DNA of 64,000 nucleotides, taken from positions 23,666-87,665 of the forward strand of contig JAADGL010000055.1 of the NCBI GenBank assembly GCA_013152385.1. Reading direction: 5' to 3'. The stretch comes from Acidobacteriota bacterium. GTDB lineage: Bacteria; Acidobacteriota; Holophagae; Thermotomaculales; Thermotomaculaceae. A model generated the notes under the pieces. That model searched no databases and had not been told where the DNA came from. It worked only from the letters and a program-made list of their open reading frames with translations. Below, piece after piece: positions 8,113 through 16,927 of this stretch. The first letter of the stretch is position 1. The number at the start of each line of letters is the position of its first letter. A program made the translations under genes and the position numbers.

Positions 8113-11076
8113 TTATTTTTCAGATGACATGACCTGACGGATGGTTTCGGACAGTTCCTGCATTTGAAACGGTTTGTTTACCACTCCGTGGAATCCGTGT
8201 TCCCGGTATTGCGCCATTACCGGATCGTTGGCGTATCCGCTTGATACAATGGCTTTAATGTCCGGTTTCAGTTTCAGTAGTTCCACGATGGTTTCTTTTC
8301 CGCTGAGGCCGCCGGGAACGGTGAGATCCAGAATTACGAGGTCGAAGGGTTCTCCTTCGTCCATGGCTTTTCTGAATTGTTCGATTGCCTGCTTTCCGTC
8401 CAGTGTTTCCATGACGCGGTGTCCGAGGAAAGAGAGCATTTCACCCAGAATTTCAAGGATGGCGTCTTCGTCATCCATGATCAGGATTTTCAGAGGAGAT
8501 ACTGTGGCACTGATGGATGCCCCTTCCTCTTCTTCCTCAGGCAGAATGTTTTCATCCGCACTGCTGACGATTGCCGGCAGAAGAATTGTAAATGTGGTAC
8601 CTGCCCCGGGTTTGGAACTGACATCAATGTAACCTTCGTGCCGGGTAATGATGGAATAAGCGGTGGAGAGCCCCAGTCCGTTTCCTTCTTCTTTTGTGGT
8701 GAAGTAGGGATCAAAGATTTTTGTTAGAAATTTTGCCGGGATACCTACACCGTAATCCCGGATAAAAATGCGGACATATGGGCCGTTTGGCAGGGTGGGG
8801 TGTCCCTGAAGTTCGGTATTTTCAGCAGCGATGTCAATGAGGCCGCCTTCCGGCATTGCCTGTTTCGCGTTGAGAACAATGTTTTGAATTACCTGGCTGA
8901 TCTGGCCCTCGTCCGCACTCAATGTGTACAGGTCCGGCGCAATGAAGAAACGGGGGCTTACAGCCGCGCCGGCCAGAATAAAATTCGTGGTATCTTCCAG
9001 AAGATTTGCGATATCCATTCGTTTGCGAATGGGGGCCCCTCCCTTTGAGAAGGTCAGCAGTTGCCGGGCCAGGTCTCTTGCCCGAATTGCGGCGTTTTTG
9101 GCTTCCTGGATATTTCCCGAGCTTTTTGCGGTGTCGCATTTGATGCGGGCCATATCCAGGTTGCCCATAATCGCAGTCAGCAGATTGTTAAAATCATGGG
9201 CGATTCCCCCGGCCAGAAGCCCGATGGATTCCAGTTTCCGGGTTTTAAACAATTCTTCTTCCACCTGTTTTTTCTCGGTTTCATCCCGAAATACCAGAAC
9301 AACACCGATGATTGTACCGGTTTTGTCCCGAATGGGGGCGCCGGAATCCGCAATAATATGTTCTTCTCCATTTTTCCCAATGAGGACGGTATGGTTGGAA
9401 AGGTTCACGATCCGGCCGCTTTTCATTACGGTTTCCACAGGGTTGTCAATGGGTTCACGGGTCAATTCGTGAATAATTGTAAACACCCTGTCCACAGGTT
9501 CTCCCACCGCTTCCGTTTCATCCCAGCCACACAGCTGGCTGGCAACCGGGTTTAACAGAAGGATTTTCCCGGTGTTATCCGTGGCAATCACAGCATCCCC
9601 GATGGACTGAAGGGTGATACGAAGCCGTTCCTTTTCTTCACGCAGAGCATCCTGGCTTGTAATTTTGTCAGTTATATCCATGGCGGTTCCCAATGAGCAC
9701 CATTTCCCTTCATACAGAATCCGCTGTGCGGAGAAATCAATCCATTTTGTTTTTCCGTTCTTTGTAATGATTTTAAACGTATAGTGATCCTGAATATTTT
9801 CACCTTTTATCCGAGCCATTCCCCGCTGTTTGACCAGTTCCCGATGGTCAGGGTGGACCAGATCCCAGAAATTTCTCTGATAAAATTCTTGTAAAGAATA
9901 ACCGGAAAGTTTTTCGGATGCCGGATTGGCAAAAATGAATTTATCATGGTAGATAAAAATAGCAGCTGTGGTGTGATCTGTCATGGCGCGGAATTTTTCT
10001 TCACTTTCCCGTAACGCCTGTTCCGCTTTTTCCCTTCGGGTAATGTCCCGGACAACAGCCATGATATATTTTTCATTGTTTAGTTCGATTCGTTTCAGCC
10101 TGACTTCGACCGGAAATTCGGTTCCATCTTTTCTCCGGGCCATCCAACGGAAATCTGCACCGCCGCGTTCCCAGGCGAGGAACAATTGTTCCCTTGCCAT
10201 AGCCTCGGAATAGCCGTCGCCGCTGAGGTCGTCTGCCAGGGATAGATTCGGAATTTCATCTTTCTCATAGCCATACATCTCGGTGAATGTGTCATTTACC
10301 TGGAGGATTTCACCGGTTCGGGTATGGAGGAAAAAAGTGTCGGGGATGGCATTCATCAAAAACCGGTATCGGTTACTGATGGATGCAATTTCTTCTTCCC
10401 GTTTTCTGATTTGGTCAATCATGGCGTTGAATTCGCTGGCAATCCGTTCAAATTCCCGTTTCTGAATCAGTGACAGTTTTTTTGAGTATTCGCCGCCTTC
10501 GGCGATTTCTTTCATGCTTTCTCCCAATTCCCGTAGCGGATGTATAACAAAACGCCGGAGTTGAAGGATGGATGTAAACAGCACCGCGATAAAAAAAATC
10601 AGCGACATGAGCGCCATAATCATGACTGTATGGCGGGCCCTGGAATAGGCCTGGAAGATAGAAAATGTCATGGTTACGGTACCGATATTCATCTTGTTGA
10701 AATAAATGGGCCGTGTCATGGAGAATTGATTTTGTTGTTCCCTGGGGTGGGACATATGGTGTTTTTCCATGACAATCTGTCCCCGTTCATCACGGATCTG
10801 GACTCCGTTTACAAGGGAATTGTTCAGGAAGATTTCGGTATACTGGGCCAGTGTGTCTTTGTCAAAATTCCAAAGTGGCCGGGATAGAATGCCGGCAGCC
10901 TGTCCGATAATTCCTTTCCCTTCCTGCTGAAGCCGATTGACACTGTTTTGGTAGGTTAGAGTATACCCGGCAACAATTGCGACAAGGACAATGAGAAAAA
11001 GTGCAATTCCCTGGTAGAGTGAGAAGCTGCCGACGACAGATTTTGATGGTAAACGGGGATGTTTAGTTTTCCCCAT
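8113..11076 (-). CDS. Membrane hybrid histidine kinase with HAMP, three PAS and a receiver
   Basis: 987 residues. There are membrane segments at about 19-42 and 149-173, a periplasmic loop between them, HAMP (about 172-225), PAS/PAC repeats at about 230-355, 355-480 and 485-615, then HisKA with GGIAHDFNNLL, HATPase with DYGVG and GNGLGLS boxes, and a C-terminal receiver with LIMDDE and phosphoacceptor context LVILDL (about 865-980). The start overlaps the stop of the solute-binding gene by 14 bp, so the pair is probably a sensor whose periplasmic partner binds the ligand. No response regulator with an output domain is adjacent. The ligand is unknown. Confidence 0.9.
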   Translation of the reverse strand: MGKTKHPRLPSKSVVGSFSLYQGIALFLIVLVAIVAGYTLTYQNSVNRLQQEGKGIIGQAAGILSRPLWNFDKDTLAQYTEIFLNNSLVNGVQIRDERGQIVMEKHHMSHPREQQNQFSMTRPIYFNKMNIGTVTMTFSIFQAYSRARHTVMIMALMSLIFFIAVLFTSILQLRRFVIHPLRELGESMKEIAEGGEYSKKLSLIQKREFERIASEFNAMIDQIRKREEEIASISNRYRFLMNAIPDTFFLHTRTGEILQVNDTFTEMYGYEKDEIPNLSLADDLSGDGYSEAMAREQLFLAWERGGADFRWMARRKDGTEFPVEVRLKRIELNNEKYIMAVVRDITRREKAEQALRESEEKFRAMTDHTTAAIFIYHDKFIFANPASEKLSGYSLQEFYQRNFWDLVHPDHRELVKQRGMARIKGENIQDHYTFKIITKNGKTKWIDFSAQRILYEGKWCSLGTAMDITDKITSQDALREEKERLRITLQSIGDAVIATDNTGKILLLNPVASQLCGWDETEAVGEPVDRVFTIIHELTREPIDNPVETVMKSGRIVNLSNHTVLIGKNGEEHIIADSGAPIRDKTGTIIGVVLVFRDETEKKQVEEELFKTRKLESIGLLAGGIAHDFNNLLTAIMGNLDMARIKCDTAKSSGNIQEAKNAAIRARDLARQLLTFSKGGAPIRKRMDIANLLEDTTNFILAGAAVSPRFFIAPDLYTLSADEGQISQVIQNIVLNAKQAMPEGGLIDIAAENTELQGHPTLPNGPYVRIFIRDYGVGIPAKFLTKIFDPYFTTKEEGNGLGLSTAYSIITRHEGYIDVSSKPGAGTTFTILLPAIVSSADENILPEEEEEGASISATVSPLKILIMDDEDAILEILGEMLSFLGHRVMETLDGKQAIEQFRKAMDEGEPFDLVILDLTVPGGLSGKETIVELLKLKPDIKAIVSSGYANDPVMAQYREHGFHGVVNKPFQMQELSETIRQVMSSEK

Positions 11077-11893
11077 TGATCAAATCCTTTCTTAATTTGT
11101 CCAGCAGTTTGCTGAACATGATATTCTGGATTTCGCCGCTGGTTCCCAGTCTTTCCAGAATCCGATCTATCTGTGTCCTGACACTTTCCGGAACAGCCGG
11201 ACTATACCCAATGAAGGCTTTGGATGCGGGAAGGCAGGTGAGGCAGAATTCAATCCGGTTTTCCACCCCCATTTGGAGAACGACGGTTCCGGTACTGCTC
11301 AGGGGGTCTACGATGGCGTCCAGCCGTCCGTGAAGCAGTTTATTTACATTGATGGCCGGGGTCATGGCACTTCTGTCCAATGTCAGCATTTTTTCAAATT
11401 TCGGTTGAATCAGAATCGGTTTTCCGCATACGGTTCCGATTCGTTTTCCCTTCAGAGAAGACAAACCTTTGTAGGGAAAAGCATTTTTCTTCAGCATCCA
11501 CAGTACGTTCGGAACGGTGTAAAGCGGAACCCGACTGTACAGGATGCCCTTTTTTTTTCGTTCGGGAGAGATTCCGAGGCCGAGATAAGCCTGATAGCGG
11601 TTTTGAGCCAGTTCGTCAATACAACGGCCGATGGGAAGCTCTCCCTGCCGGGTGATGCGGTAGCAGAGTTTGATACCCAGGGGCTTTAAATTCCGATTTA
11701 ATACCTGCAGCAGGTGGACACGGACTCCCCGAAGATGGCCGGTGGAATCCAGCCATAGCTGTCCGACGGAACGATGGACCGGCATGTAAAGAACAATCAT
11801 CCGGGGATGAGAAGCTGATTCTGGATTTGAGGCAGGTGCCGGGAAAGAGATGAAACTCACAATAAGAAGAAAAGATACAAATACTCTATTCAT
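11063..11893 (-). CDS. Periplasmic solute-binding protein (SBP_bac_3-like)
   Basis: About 276 residues. An N-terminal signal peptide (NRVFVSFLLIVSFISFPAPAS) is followed by a two-lobe binding-protein pattern including SLKGKRIGTVCG and a late KLLHGRLDAIVD, typical of family-3 periplasmic binding proteins. ATG at 11893 is preferred because GGGAGG lies 9 nt upstream; an earlier in-frame ATG at 11902 directly abuts that site. No transporter genes are near, but a hybrid kinase follows with a 14-bp overlap, so it probably serves as the kinase's ligand receptor. A -10-like TATAAT lies at 11936-11941 on this strand without a clear -35. Confidence 0.75.
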   Translation of the reverse strand: MNRVFVSFLLIVSFISFPAPASNPESASHPRMIVLYMPVHRSVGQLWLDSTGHLRGVRVHLLQVLNRNLKPLGIKLCYRITRQGELPIGRCIDELAQNRYQAYLGLGISPERKKKGILYSRVPLYTVPNVLWMLKKNAFPYKGLSSLKGKRIGTVCGKPILIQPKFEKMLTLDRSAMTPAINVNKLLHGRLDAIVDPLSSTGTVVLQMGVENRIEFCLTCLPASKAFIGYSPAVPESVRTQIDRILERLGTSGEIQNIMFSKLLDKLRKDLINGEN

Positions 11894-12094
11894 GCTTCTC
11901 ATCCTCCCGGTTATGTGAGTGACTCATTCCATTTCATTATACCGCATTTGAATTTGAAATAAAGGCTTTTCCTCCGGGAGCCGGATTATTATTAAAGTAT
12001 AAAAAATATACAAAAATGTAGAAAAGTCTTCTTTGCCCATACAAAACGGCGGAAGGTTTATTGTGGGAGAGCTTTTGTGACATCGGTCACTTTT

Positions 12095-12142
12095 GTACAA
12101 GATATTGTGTTGACAAGCCGTGTATTCCACCATATAATGAAT
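12095..12142 (+). promoter_or_regulatory. Paired NrdR-like boxes at the nrdD promoter
   Basis: Box 1 (12095-12110) matches 12 of 16 positions of the NrdR consensus ACACTATATATTGTGT. Box 2 (12127-12142) matches 11 of 16. They are separated by 16 bp (32 bp start to start), the helical phasing known for NrdR operators. They flank the -35 and overlap the -10, so binding would block transcription. nrdR itself is not in the window. Confidence 0.6.
12110..12138 (+). promoter_or_regulatory. Consensus sigma-70 promoter of nrdDG
   Basis: TTGACA (12110-12115), a 17-bp spacer and TATAAT (12133-12138) form a perfect vegetative promoter. The start site would be near 12145, leaving a leader of about 28 nt before the ATG at 12173. 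Confidence 0.85.
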
Positions 12143-12172
12143 TTTAATGAGAATAAGAAATTGGAGGCACAG

Positions 12173-14323
12173 ATGGGGCCTGAAGAGAAAAGCGAATTGT
12201 CTTTAAACACCTTGGTGACTGTCAAAAATGTCATTCGAAGGAATAATGAGCCGGTTGAATTCGATGAGCAGCGGATTTTCAGTGCTATTCTCCGTGCGGG
12301 AGAAACCAGCGGTGAATTTCGCGATGTGGAAGCGGCCAAGCTGACTACCATGGTTCGGAGAATTCTGACCCACCGTTTTTCCGGCCGGGATATTCATATT
12401 GAAGAGATTCAGGATATGGTGGAAGAAGCCCTGATTATGTCCGGTTACATTAAAACCGCCCGGGCGTATATCCGGTACCGGGAAAAACACCGGGAACTTC
12501 GCCAGGACAGAAAAGCGGCGATTGAGGCAATTTCCACGGTAAACGAATATCTGGATCGGATGGACTGGCGGGTGAATGCCAATGCCAATCAGGGATATTC
12601 ACTTGGTGGATTGATTTTGAATTCGGCAGGGAAGATTATTGCGAATTACTGGTTGTCACATGTTTATACGGAAGAAATCGGGCAGGCGCACCGGGAAGGA
12701 GATTTTCATATTCATGATCTGGATATGCTTTCCGGATACTGTGCCGGCTGGTCGCTCCGGATGCTTCTCGAAGAAGGTTTCAACGGAGTGCCGGGAAAAA
12801 TAGAAGCAAATCCGCCGAAACACCTGTCCTCCGCTTTGGGGCAGATGGTAAATTTTCTGGGGACATTGCAGAACGAGTGGGCAGGCGCCCAGGCTTTCAG
12901 TTCTTTTGATACCTATCTTGCTCCCTTTGTCCGAATTGATCGAATGTCCGAGAGGGAGGTTGAGCAGGCAATTCAGGAGTTTGTATATAACCTGAATGTG
13001 CCGTCCAGGTGGGGAACCCAGACGCCGTTTACCAATCTGACGTTTGATTGGGTCTGTCCGGAAGACCTTGCCGGGAAATCACCTTTGATCGGTGGCCGGC
13101 CTCTGCCTTTTACTTACGGAGAGCTGCAGTCTGAAATGAATATGATAAATCGGGCTTTCATTAAAGTGATGCTTGAGGGAGACCGGAGAGGGCGGGTTTT
13201 TACTTTTCCCATTCCCACTTACAATATTACGGAGGATTTTAACTGGGATCATCCCAATACGGAGCTGCTGTTTGAAATGACGGCCAAATACGGACTGCCG
13301 TATTTTCAGAATTTCCTGAACTCCGAACTGAATCCCGGTATGATTCGCTCCATGTGCTGCAGGCTGCAGCTGGATTTACGGGAACTTCTGAAGCGGGGAA
13401 ACGGTTTGTTCGGTTCTGCTGAACAGACCGGCTCAATCGGTGTCGTAACAATAAATCTTCCCCGTCTGGGATATGTGTTCAGAGGTGATTTTGGCGGGCT
13501 GTTGAAGCGTTTGGATCAATTGATGGATATGGCAAAGGAGAGTCTGGAAACCAAACGGAAAGTTGTCTCCCGATTGATGGAAAACGGGCTTTTTCCATTT
13601 TCAAAACATTTTCTCGGGTCTTTCAGGAATCATTTTTCCACAATCGGAATTAACGGAATGAACGAGTGTGTGCGCAATTTTACCGATGACCGGCATGATT
13701 TGACAGAGCGCTGGGGGATTGATTTTGCCGAACGGATTCTCCGGCACATGCGGGAAAAACTTGTGGAATATCAGGAGGAAACCGGGCACCTTTATAATCT
13801 GGAAGCGACTCCCGCGGAAGGAACAACTTACCGCCTTGCAAAAGAAGACCGGAAACGGTATCCCGATATCCTTCAGGCGGGAACGGATGAAGGGCCGTAT
13901 TATACCAATTCCAGCCAGCTTCCGGCGGGGTTTACCGATGACCCCTTCCTTGCGCTGACGTTGCAGGACAGATTGCAAACCCTGTATACCGGTGGTACGG
14001 TTCTCCATCTTTACATGGCGGAACGGCTGTCGTCAGCCGATGTCTGTAAACGGATTGTCAGGAACGCGCTGACAAAATTTCGTTTGCCCTACATTACCAT
14101 TACGCCTACTTTTTCCACCTGTCCGAAACATGGATATCTGCAGGGTGAGCAGGAGATGTGTCCCAAATGCGCGGAGGAAGGAAAAGAACAGGTTTGTGAA
14201 ATCTGGACCCGTGTCATGGGGTATCACCGGCCGGTTTCGCAGTTTAACAGGGGAAAGAAATCGGAATATCGGGAGCGGGTATGCTTTACGGAACAAACCG
14301 TGCGGCAGCGGGGGCAGCTGTAG
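12173..14323 (+). CDS. nrdD: Anaerobic (class III) ribonucleoside-triphosphate reductase
   Basis: 716 residues. Makes deoxynucleotides without oxygen using a glycyl radical. The N-terminal ATP-cone (about 15-100, KNVIRRNNEPVEFDEQRIF) gives allosteric control. The C-terminus has the zinc-binding quartet CPKHG...CPKC...C and the glycyl-radical region GYHRPVSQFNRGKKSEY. ATG at 12173 follows TTGGAGGCACAG. Longer in-frame starts at 12077 and 12137 would lie in or before the promoter and are rejected. The 3' end overlaps nrdG by 43 bp. Confidence 0.93.
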   Translation: MGPEEKSELSLNTLVTVKNVIRRNNEPVEFDEQRIFSAILRAGETSGEFRDVEAAKLTTMVRRILTHRFSGRDIHIEEIQDMVEEALIMSGYIKTARAYIRYREKHRELRQDRKAAIEAISTVNEYLDRMDWRVNANANQGYSLGGLILNSAGKIIANYWLSHVYTEEIGQAHREGDFHIHDLDMLSGYCAGWSLRMLLEEGFNGVPGKIEANPPKHLSSALGQMVNFLGTLQNEWAGAQAFSSFDTYLAPFVRIDRMSEREVEQAIQEFVYNLNVPSRWGTQTPFTNLTFDWVCPEDLAGKSPLIGGRPLPFTYGELQSEMNMINRAFIKVMLEGDRRGRVFTFPIPTYNITEDFNWDHPNTELLFEMTAKYGLPYFQNFLNSELNPGMIRSMCCRLQLDLRELLKRGNGLFGSAEQTGSIGVVTINLPRLGYVFRGDFGGLLKRLDQLMDMAKESLETKRKVVSRLMENGLFPFSKHFLGSFRNHFSTIGINGMNECVRNFTDDRHDLTERWGIDFAERILRHMREKLVEYQEETGHLYNLEATPAEGTTYRLAKEDRKRYPDILQAGTDEGPYYTNSSQLPAGFTDDPFLALTLQDRLQTLYTGGTVLHLYMAERLSSADVCKRIVRNALTKFRLPYITITPTFSTCPKHGYLQGEQEMCPKCAEEGKEQVCEIWTRVMGYHRPVSQFNRGKKSEYRERVCFTEQTVRQRGQL

Positions 14324-14994
14324 TCCCCATTGGCGGGGTAACCCCTTTTTCCACTCTGGATTGTCCCGGCCGGATTTCTGCGGTTTTCTATTTTCAGGGG
14401 TGTCCGTTCCGTTGTCCGTATTGCCACAATGCGGAATTTCAGCCTGTAAATCCGCCGGCATATCCGATGTCGGATTTTACCGATTTTCTCCGGGAGCGGA
14501 AAGGTTTTCTGGAAACGATTGTGTTCAGCGGCGGGGAACCGCTTCTTTTCCCGGAAGCATTGGATGAACTGACCGGGTTGGTGCTGCACAATGGGTTTGA
14601 GGCGGCATTGCACACGTCCGGTTTCAGGCCCGGAGTACTGAAAAATTATGCGGCGGATTTTCCGTTGAAATGGGTGGGGATTGATTTGAAAGCTGCACCG
14701 GAAGATTATCCTGCGGCAACCGGAATAGAGGGAAATTATTTTGAGAAAACGGCGGAGAGTATTCGGATTTTAAAGGATGCCGGGATTCCTTTTGAAGTTC
14801 GAACCACAATTTTTCCCGCTCTGCTGGAAAGGGAAAAGCTGGAATCGCTGGTGGAAAGTGCCCGGAATCTCGGAATTAATCAGACTGTCTGGCAGGTGTA
14901 CTCTCTGGGTGGAAGGCCGGATCCCCGGGTGAAAGCCGGGATCATTGAGTTTATCCGGGATGGAAAACTTGAACCCTTTATTCAGGTGCGATAG
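14281..14994 (+). CDS. nrdG: Anaerobic ribonucleotide reductase activating protein
   Basis: 237 residues, a radical-SAM activase that installs the glycyl radical on NrdD. The cluster motif CPFRCPYC (CxxxCxxC) is at about 41-48, preceded by DCPGR, and followed by FSGGEPLL, the SAM-contacting GGE motif. Start is ATG after GGGAGCGGGT inside the end of nrdD, so the two are translationally coupled. A role as activase of another glycyl-radical enzyme is unlikely given this position. Confidence 0.9.
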   Translation: MLYGTNRAAAGAAVVPIGGVTPFSTLDCPGRISAVFYFQGCPFRCPYCHNAEFQPVNPPAYPMSDFTDFLRERKGFLETIVFSGGEPLLFPEALDELTGLVLHNGFEAALHTSGFRPGVLKNYAADFPLKWVGIDLKAAPEDYPAATGIEGNYFEKTAESIRILKDAGIPFEVRTTIFPALLEREKLESLVESARNLGINQTVWQVYSLGGRPDPRVKAGIIEFIRDGKLEPFIQVR

Positions 14995-15034
14995 ACTGTC
15001 TCTCCGGCGAAGGGTTTGATGACGGGAGGCGGAA

Positions 15035-15856
15035 TTGATAGAGTTTATCGGAAGCGATATCGGTGGTACATTGACGGATCAAAACGGTGATATCAGCCGG
15101 AGAACCCGGGAAATCATTACCAGTTTGCCGATTCCATTCTGTCTGGTGACAGGATTTAACCGCTATGTGGCATTCCATTACCGGGATCAGTTTGAATCCG
15201 ATGACCTGTATCTCATTGCCCAAAACGGCAGCTTTGCGTATCGCGGGAAAGAGCATTTGTTTTCCAGCCTGCTGGATGGAGCTCTTGTGGAGGATATTGT
15301 AACGTTTATTCTCAGTGCAGGTTGTGTCGCGCGGATATTTTGTACAGACAACAATGTGTACTGTCTGGTACCGGACGGATATGACAGGAAAATTCTCCGC
15401 TGGGATGAACCGGTTTACCGGGTTTTTGACCGCTCCTTATCCGAACTTCCGGATAAAGTGATTCAGGTGGGGGTGTTTGAGCCTGTTTCATTGATTCGCC
15501 GGCTGATGGAACCGGCTGAGGAAATTTTCGGTAACATCTGTATGCAGGGCCCGCTTCTTTATGGGACACACCAGTGGCTGGAGTTTAATCATCCGGATGC
15601 AAAAAAGGAAATTGCATTTCCCCGTTTACTGGACATGCTGGACATTCCGTTAAAAAATGCCATGTATTGCGGGGATAATTACAATGACCTGGCGTTATTG
15701 GAAAAAGTTGGATACCCGGTGGCGGTGGAAGATGCGGTGCCGGAGGTCCGTGCGGTGGCGAAGACTGTTACCGGTCCCGGTTTTGAAGACGGAATTGCCG
15801 GATTTCTTGCCCGGGAATTTGCTCTGGAATCAGGAGGTGCCCATGGATCGCATTGA
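15035..15856 (+). CDS. HAD-superfamily (Cof-like) hydrolase with altered motif I
   Basis: 273 residues with the C2-cap architecture of Cof-type sugar and nucleotide phosphatases. Motif IV is intact (CGDNYNDLALL, about 210). Motif I is SDIGGTLTD: the nucleophile Asp is present at residue 8, but the second Asp (general acid/base, normally DxDGT) is Gly. That substitution usually weakens or changes phosphatase activity. Start is TTG with GGGAGGC 4 nt upstream. It overlaps the following PHP gene by 14 bp, which suggests a shared phosphate or nucleotide salvage role (inference). Confidence 0.8.
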   Translation: MIEFIGSDIGGTLTDQNGDISRRTREIITSLPIPFCLVTGFNRYVAFHYRDQFESDDLYLIAQNGSFAYRGKEHLFSSLLDGALVEDIVTFILSAGCVARIFCTDNNVYCLVPDGYDRKILRWDEPVYRVFDRSLSELPDKVIQVGVFEPVSLIRRLMEPAEEIFGNICMQGPLLYGTHQWLEFNHPDAKKEIAFPRLLDMLDIPLKNAMYCGDNYNDLALLEKVGYPVAVEDAVPEVRAVAKTVTGPGFEDGIAGFLAREFALESGGAHGSH

Positions 15857-16697
15857 CCTGCATACTCATTCTACAGCTTCCGACGGTTCAAACACTCCTG
15901 AAAAATTACCGTTTCTGGCAAAGGATGCGGGGCTTTCGGCGGTCGCATTAACGGACCATGATACTGTGGCCGGGCTGGATGCTTTCCTTTCCGCTTGTCA
16001 AAAGGTGGAAATAGAGGGGGTGTCCGGTATTGAAATCAGCAGCCGCTGGCATTTTCCCGGTGAGGTTCACGTATTGGGCTATTTTGTGAATCCGGCAGAC
16101 AGAGGTTTTCTCAAACGGCTGGAATTTCTCCAGAATGCCAGATCGGACCGCAACGGTGAAATGATTCGGAAGCTCCAATCATTGGGGATAGACATTACAT
16201 TGGCGGAATGGCAGCGGGAAGCCGGCGGCGAGATTGTCGGGCGGCCCCATCTGGCGCGTCTTCTCATCGAAAAAGGCGTGTGCAGAGACATGGGGGAGGC
16301 TTTCGGCAAATATATCGGAACGGACGGGGTTGCTTTTGTGCCGAAAGAAAAACTGACAACGGTTGAAGCGGTACGGTTTATCCGTGAGTTTTCGGCTGCC
16401 CCGGTGCTGGCCCACCCCGGGCTTCTGAAGCTGGATACCGGGACACTGCGGGATTTTCTCGTGGAACTGAAAGACAACGGGTTGGCCGGTGTTGAATGCA
16501 TACATTCCGACCATAATGAAAAAATGACGGTGAAACTGCTGGAACTGGCTGTTCGCCTGGGGTTGGCGCCAACCGGCGGCTCCGACTTTCATGGCACACC
16601 CAAACCCCGTGTCCGTCTCGGAATTCCTGAAGTTCCCGGGCGGTATCTTGAGGGCCTGAAACAGTCGTTTTCCGGGCAGCTTGAAAGGGGATTCTGA
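15843..16697 (+). CDS. PHP-domain phosphoesterase (YciV/TrpH-like)
   Basis: 284 residues. Metal-dependent PHP phosphoesterase resembling enzymes that act on nucleoside 3',5'-bisphosphates or short RNA 5' ends. Visible metal motifs are DLHTHSTASDG (residues 4-14), LTDHDT (about 38), GIEIS (about 63), VLAHPG (about 187) and GGSDFHG (about 245). ATG at 15843 follows AGGAGGTGCCC. The open frame extends upstream to 15657 but that part lies entirely inside the HAD gene and is not used. Confidence 0.87.
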   Translation: MDRIDLHTHSTASDGSNTPEKLPFLAKDAGLSAVALTDHDTVAGLDAFLSACQKVEIEGVSGIEISSRWHFPGEVHVLGYFVNPADRGFLKRLEFLQNARSDRNGEMIRKLQSLGIDITLAEWQREAGGEIVGRPHLARLLIEKGVCRDMGEAFGKYIGTDGVAFVPKEKLTTVEAVRFIREFSAAPVLAHPGLLKLDTGTLRDFLVELKDNGLAGVECIHSDHNEKMTVKLLELAVRLGLAPTGGSDFHGTPKPRVRLGIPEVPGRYLEGLKQSFSGQLERGF

Positions 16698-16887
16698 CTT
16701 TTCCCTCCGCAGGCTGTTGGAATTTACTACGAATGATGTAAAATTCCACATATCATGTAACTGATAGATAAATAGATAGAATTTAATATAAAGTAGCTAT
16801 TGTGATGGAAAATACAGCAATATCGGATTGGAATCCAAAAGCCTGAACTCAGTATAATCTCATTTAGAATATGTTAGTTATATCTTC

Positions 16888-16903
16888 TGGCACGTTCCTT
16901 GCT
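16888..16903 (+). promoter_or_regulatory. Consensus sigma-54 promoter of the GcvH-like operon
   Basis: TGGCAC-GTTCC-TTGCT matches the -24/-12 consensus exactly, with GG and GC 12 nt apart. Transcription would begin near 16914, only 14 nt before the ATG at 16928 and just ahead of AGGAGG. Upstream (16718-16836) are two dyads: TGGAATTTAC facing GTAAAATTCCA, and GGATTGGAATCC. Either might be an activator site. Confidence 0.85.
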
Positions 16904-16927
16904 TACTAAGTTGGCAGGAGGTGTGAG

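Noticed and set aside
12077..12172. Longer N-terminus for NrdD
   Set aside because: It would place the start upstream of the promoter's -35; the ATG at 12173 has a proper ribosome site.
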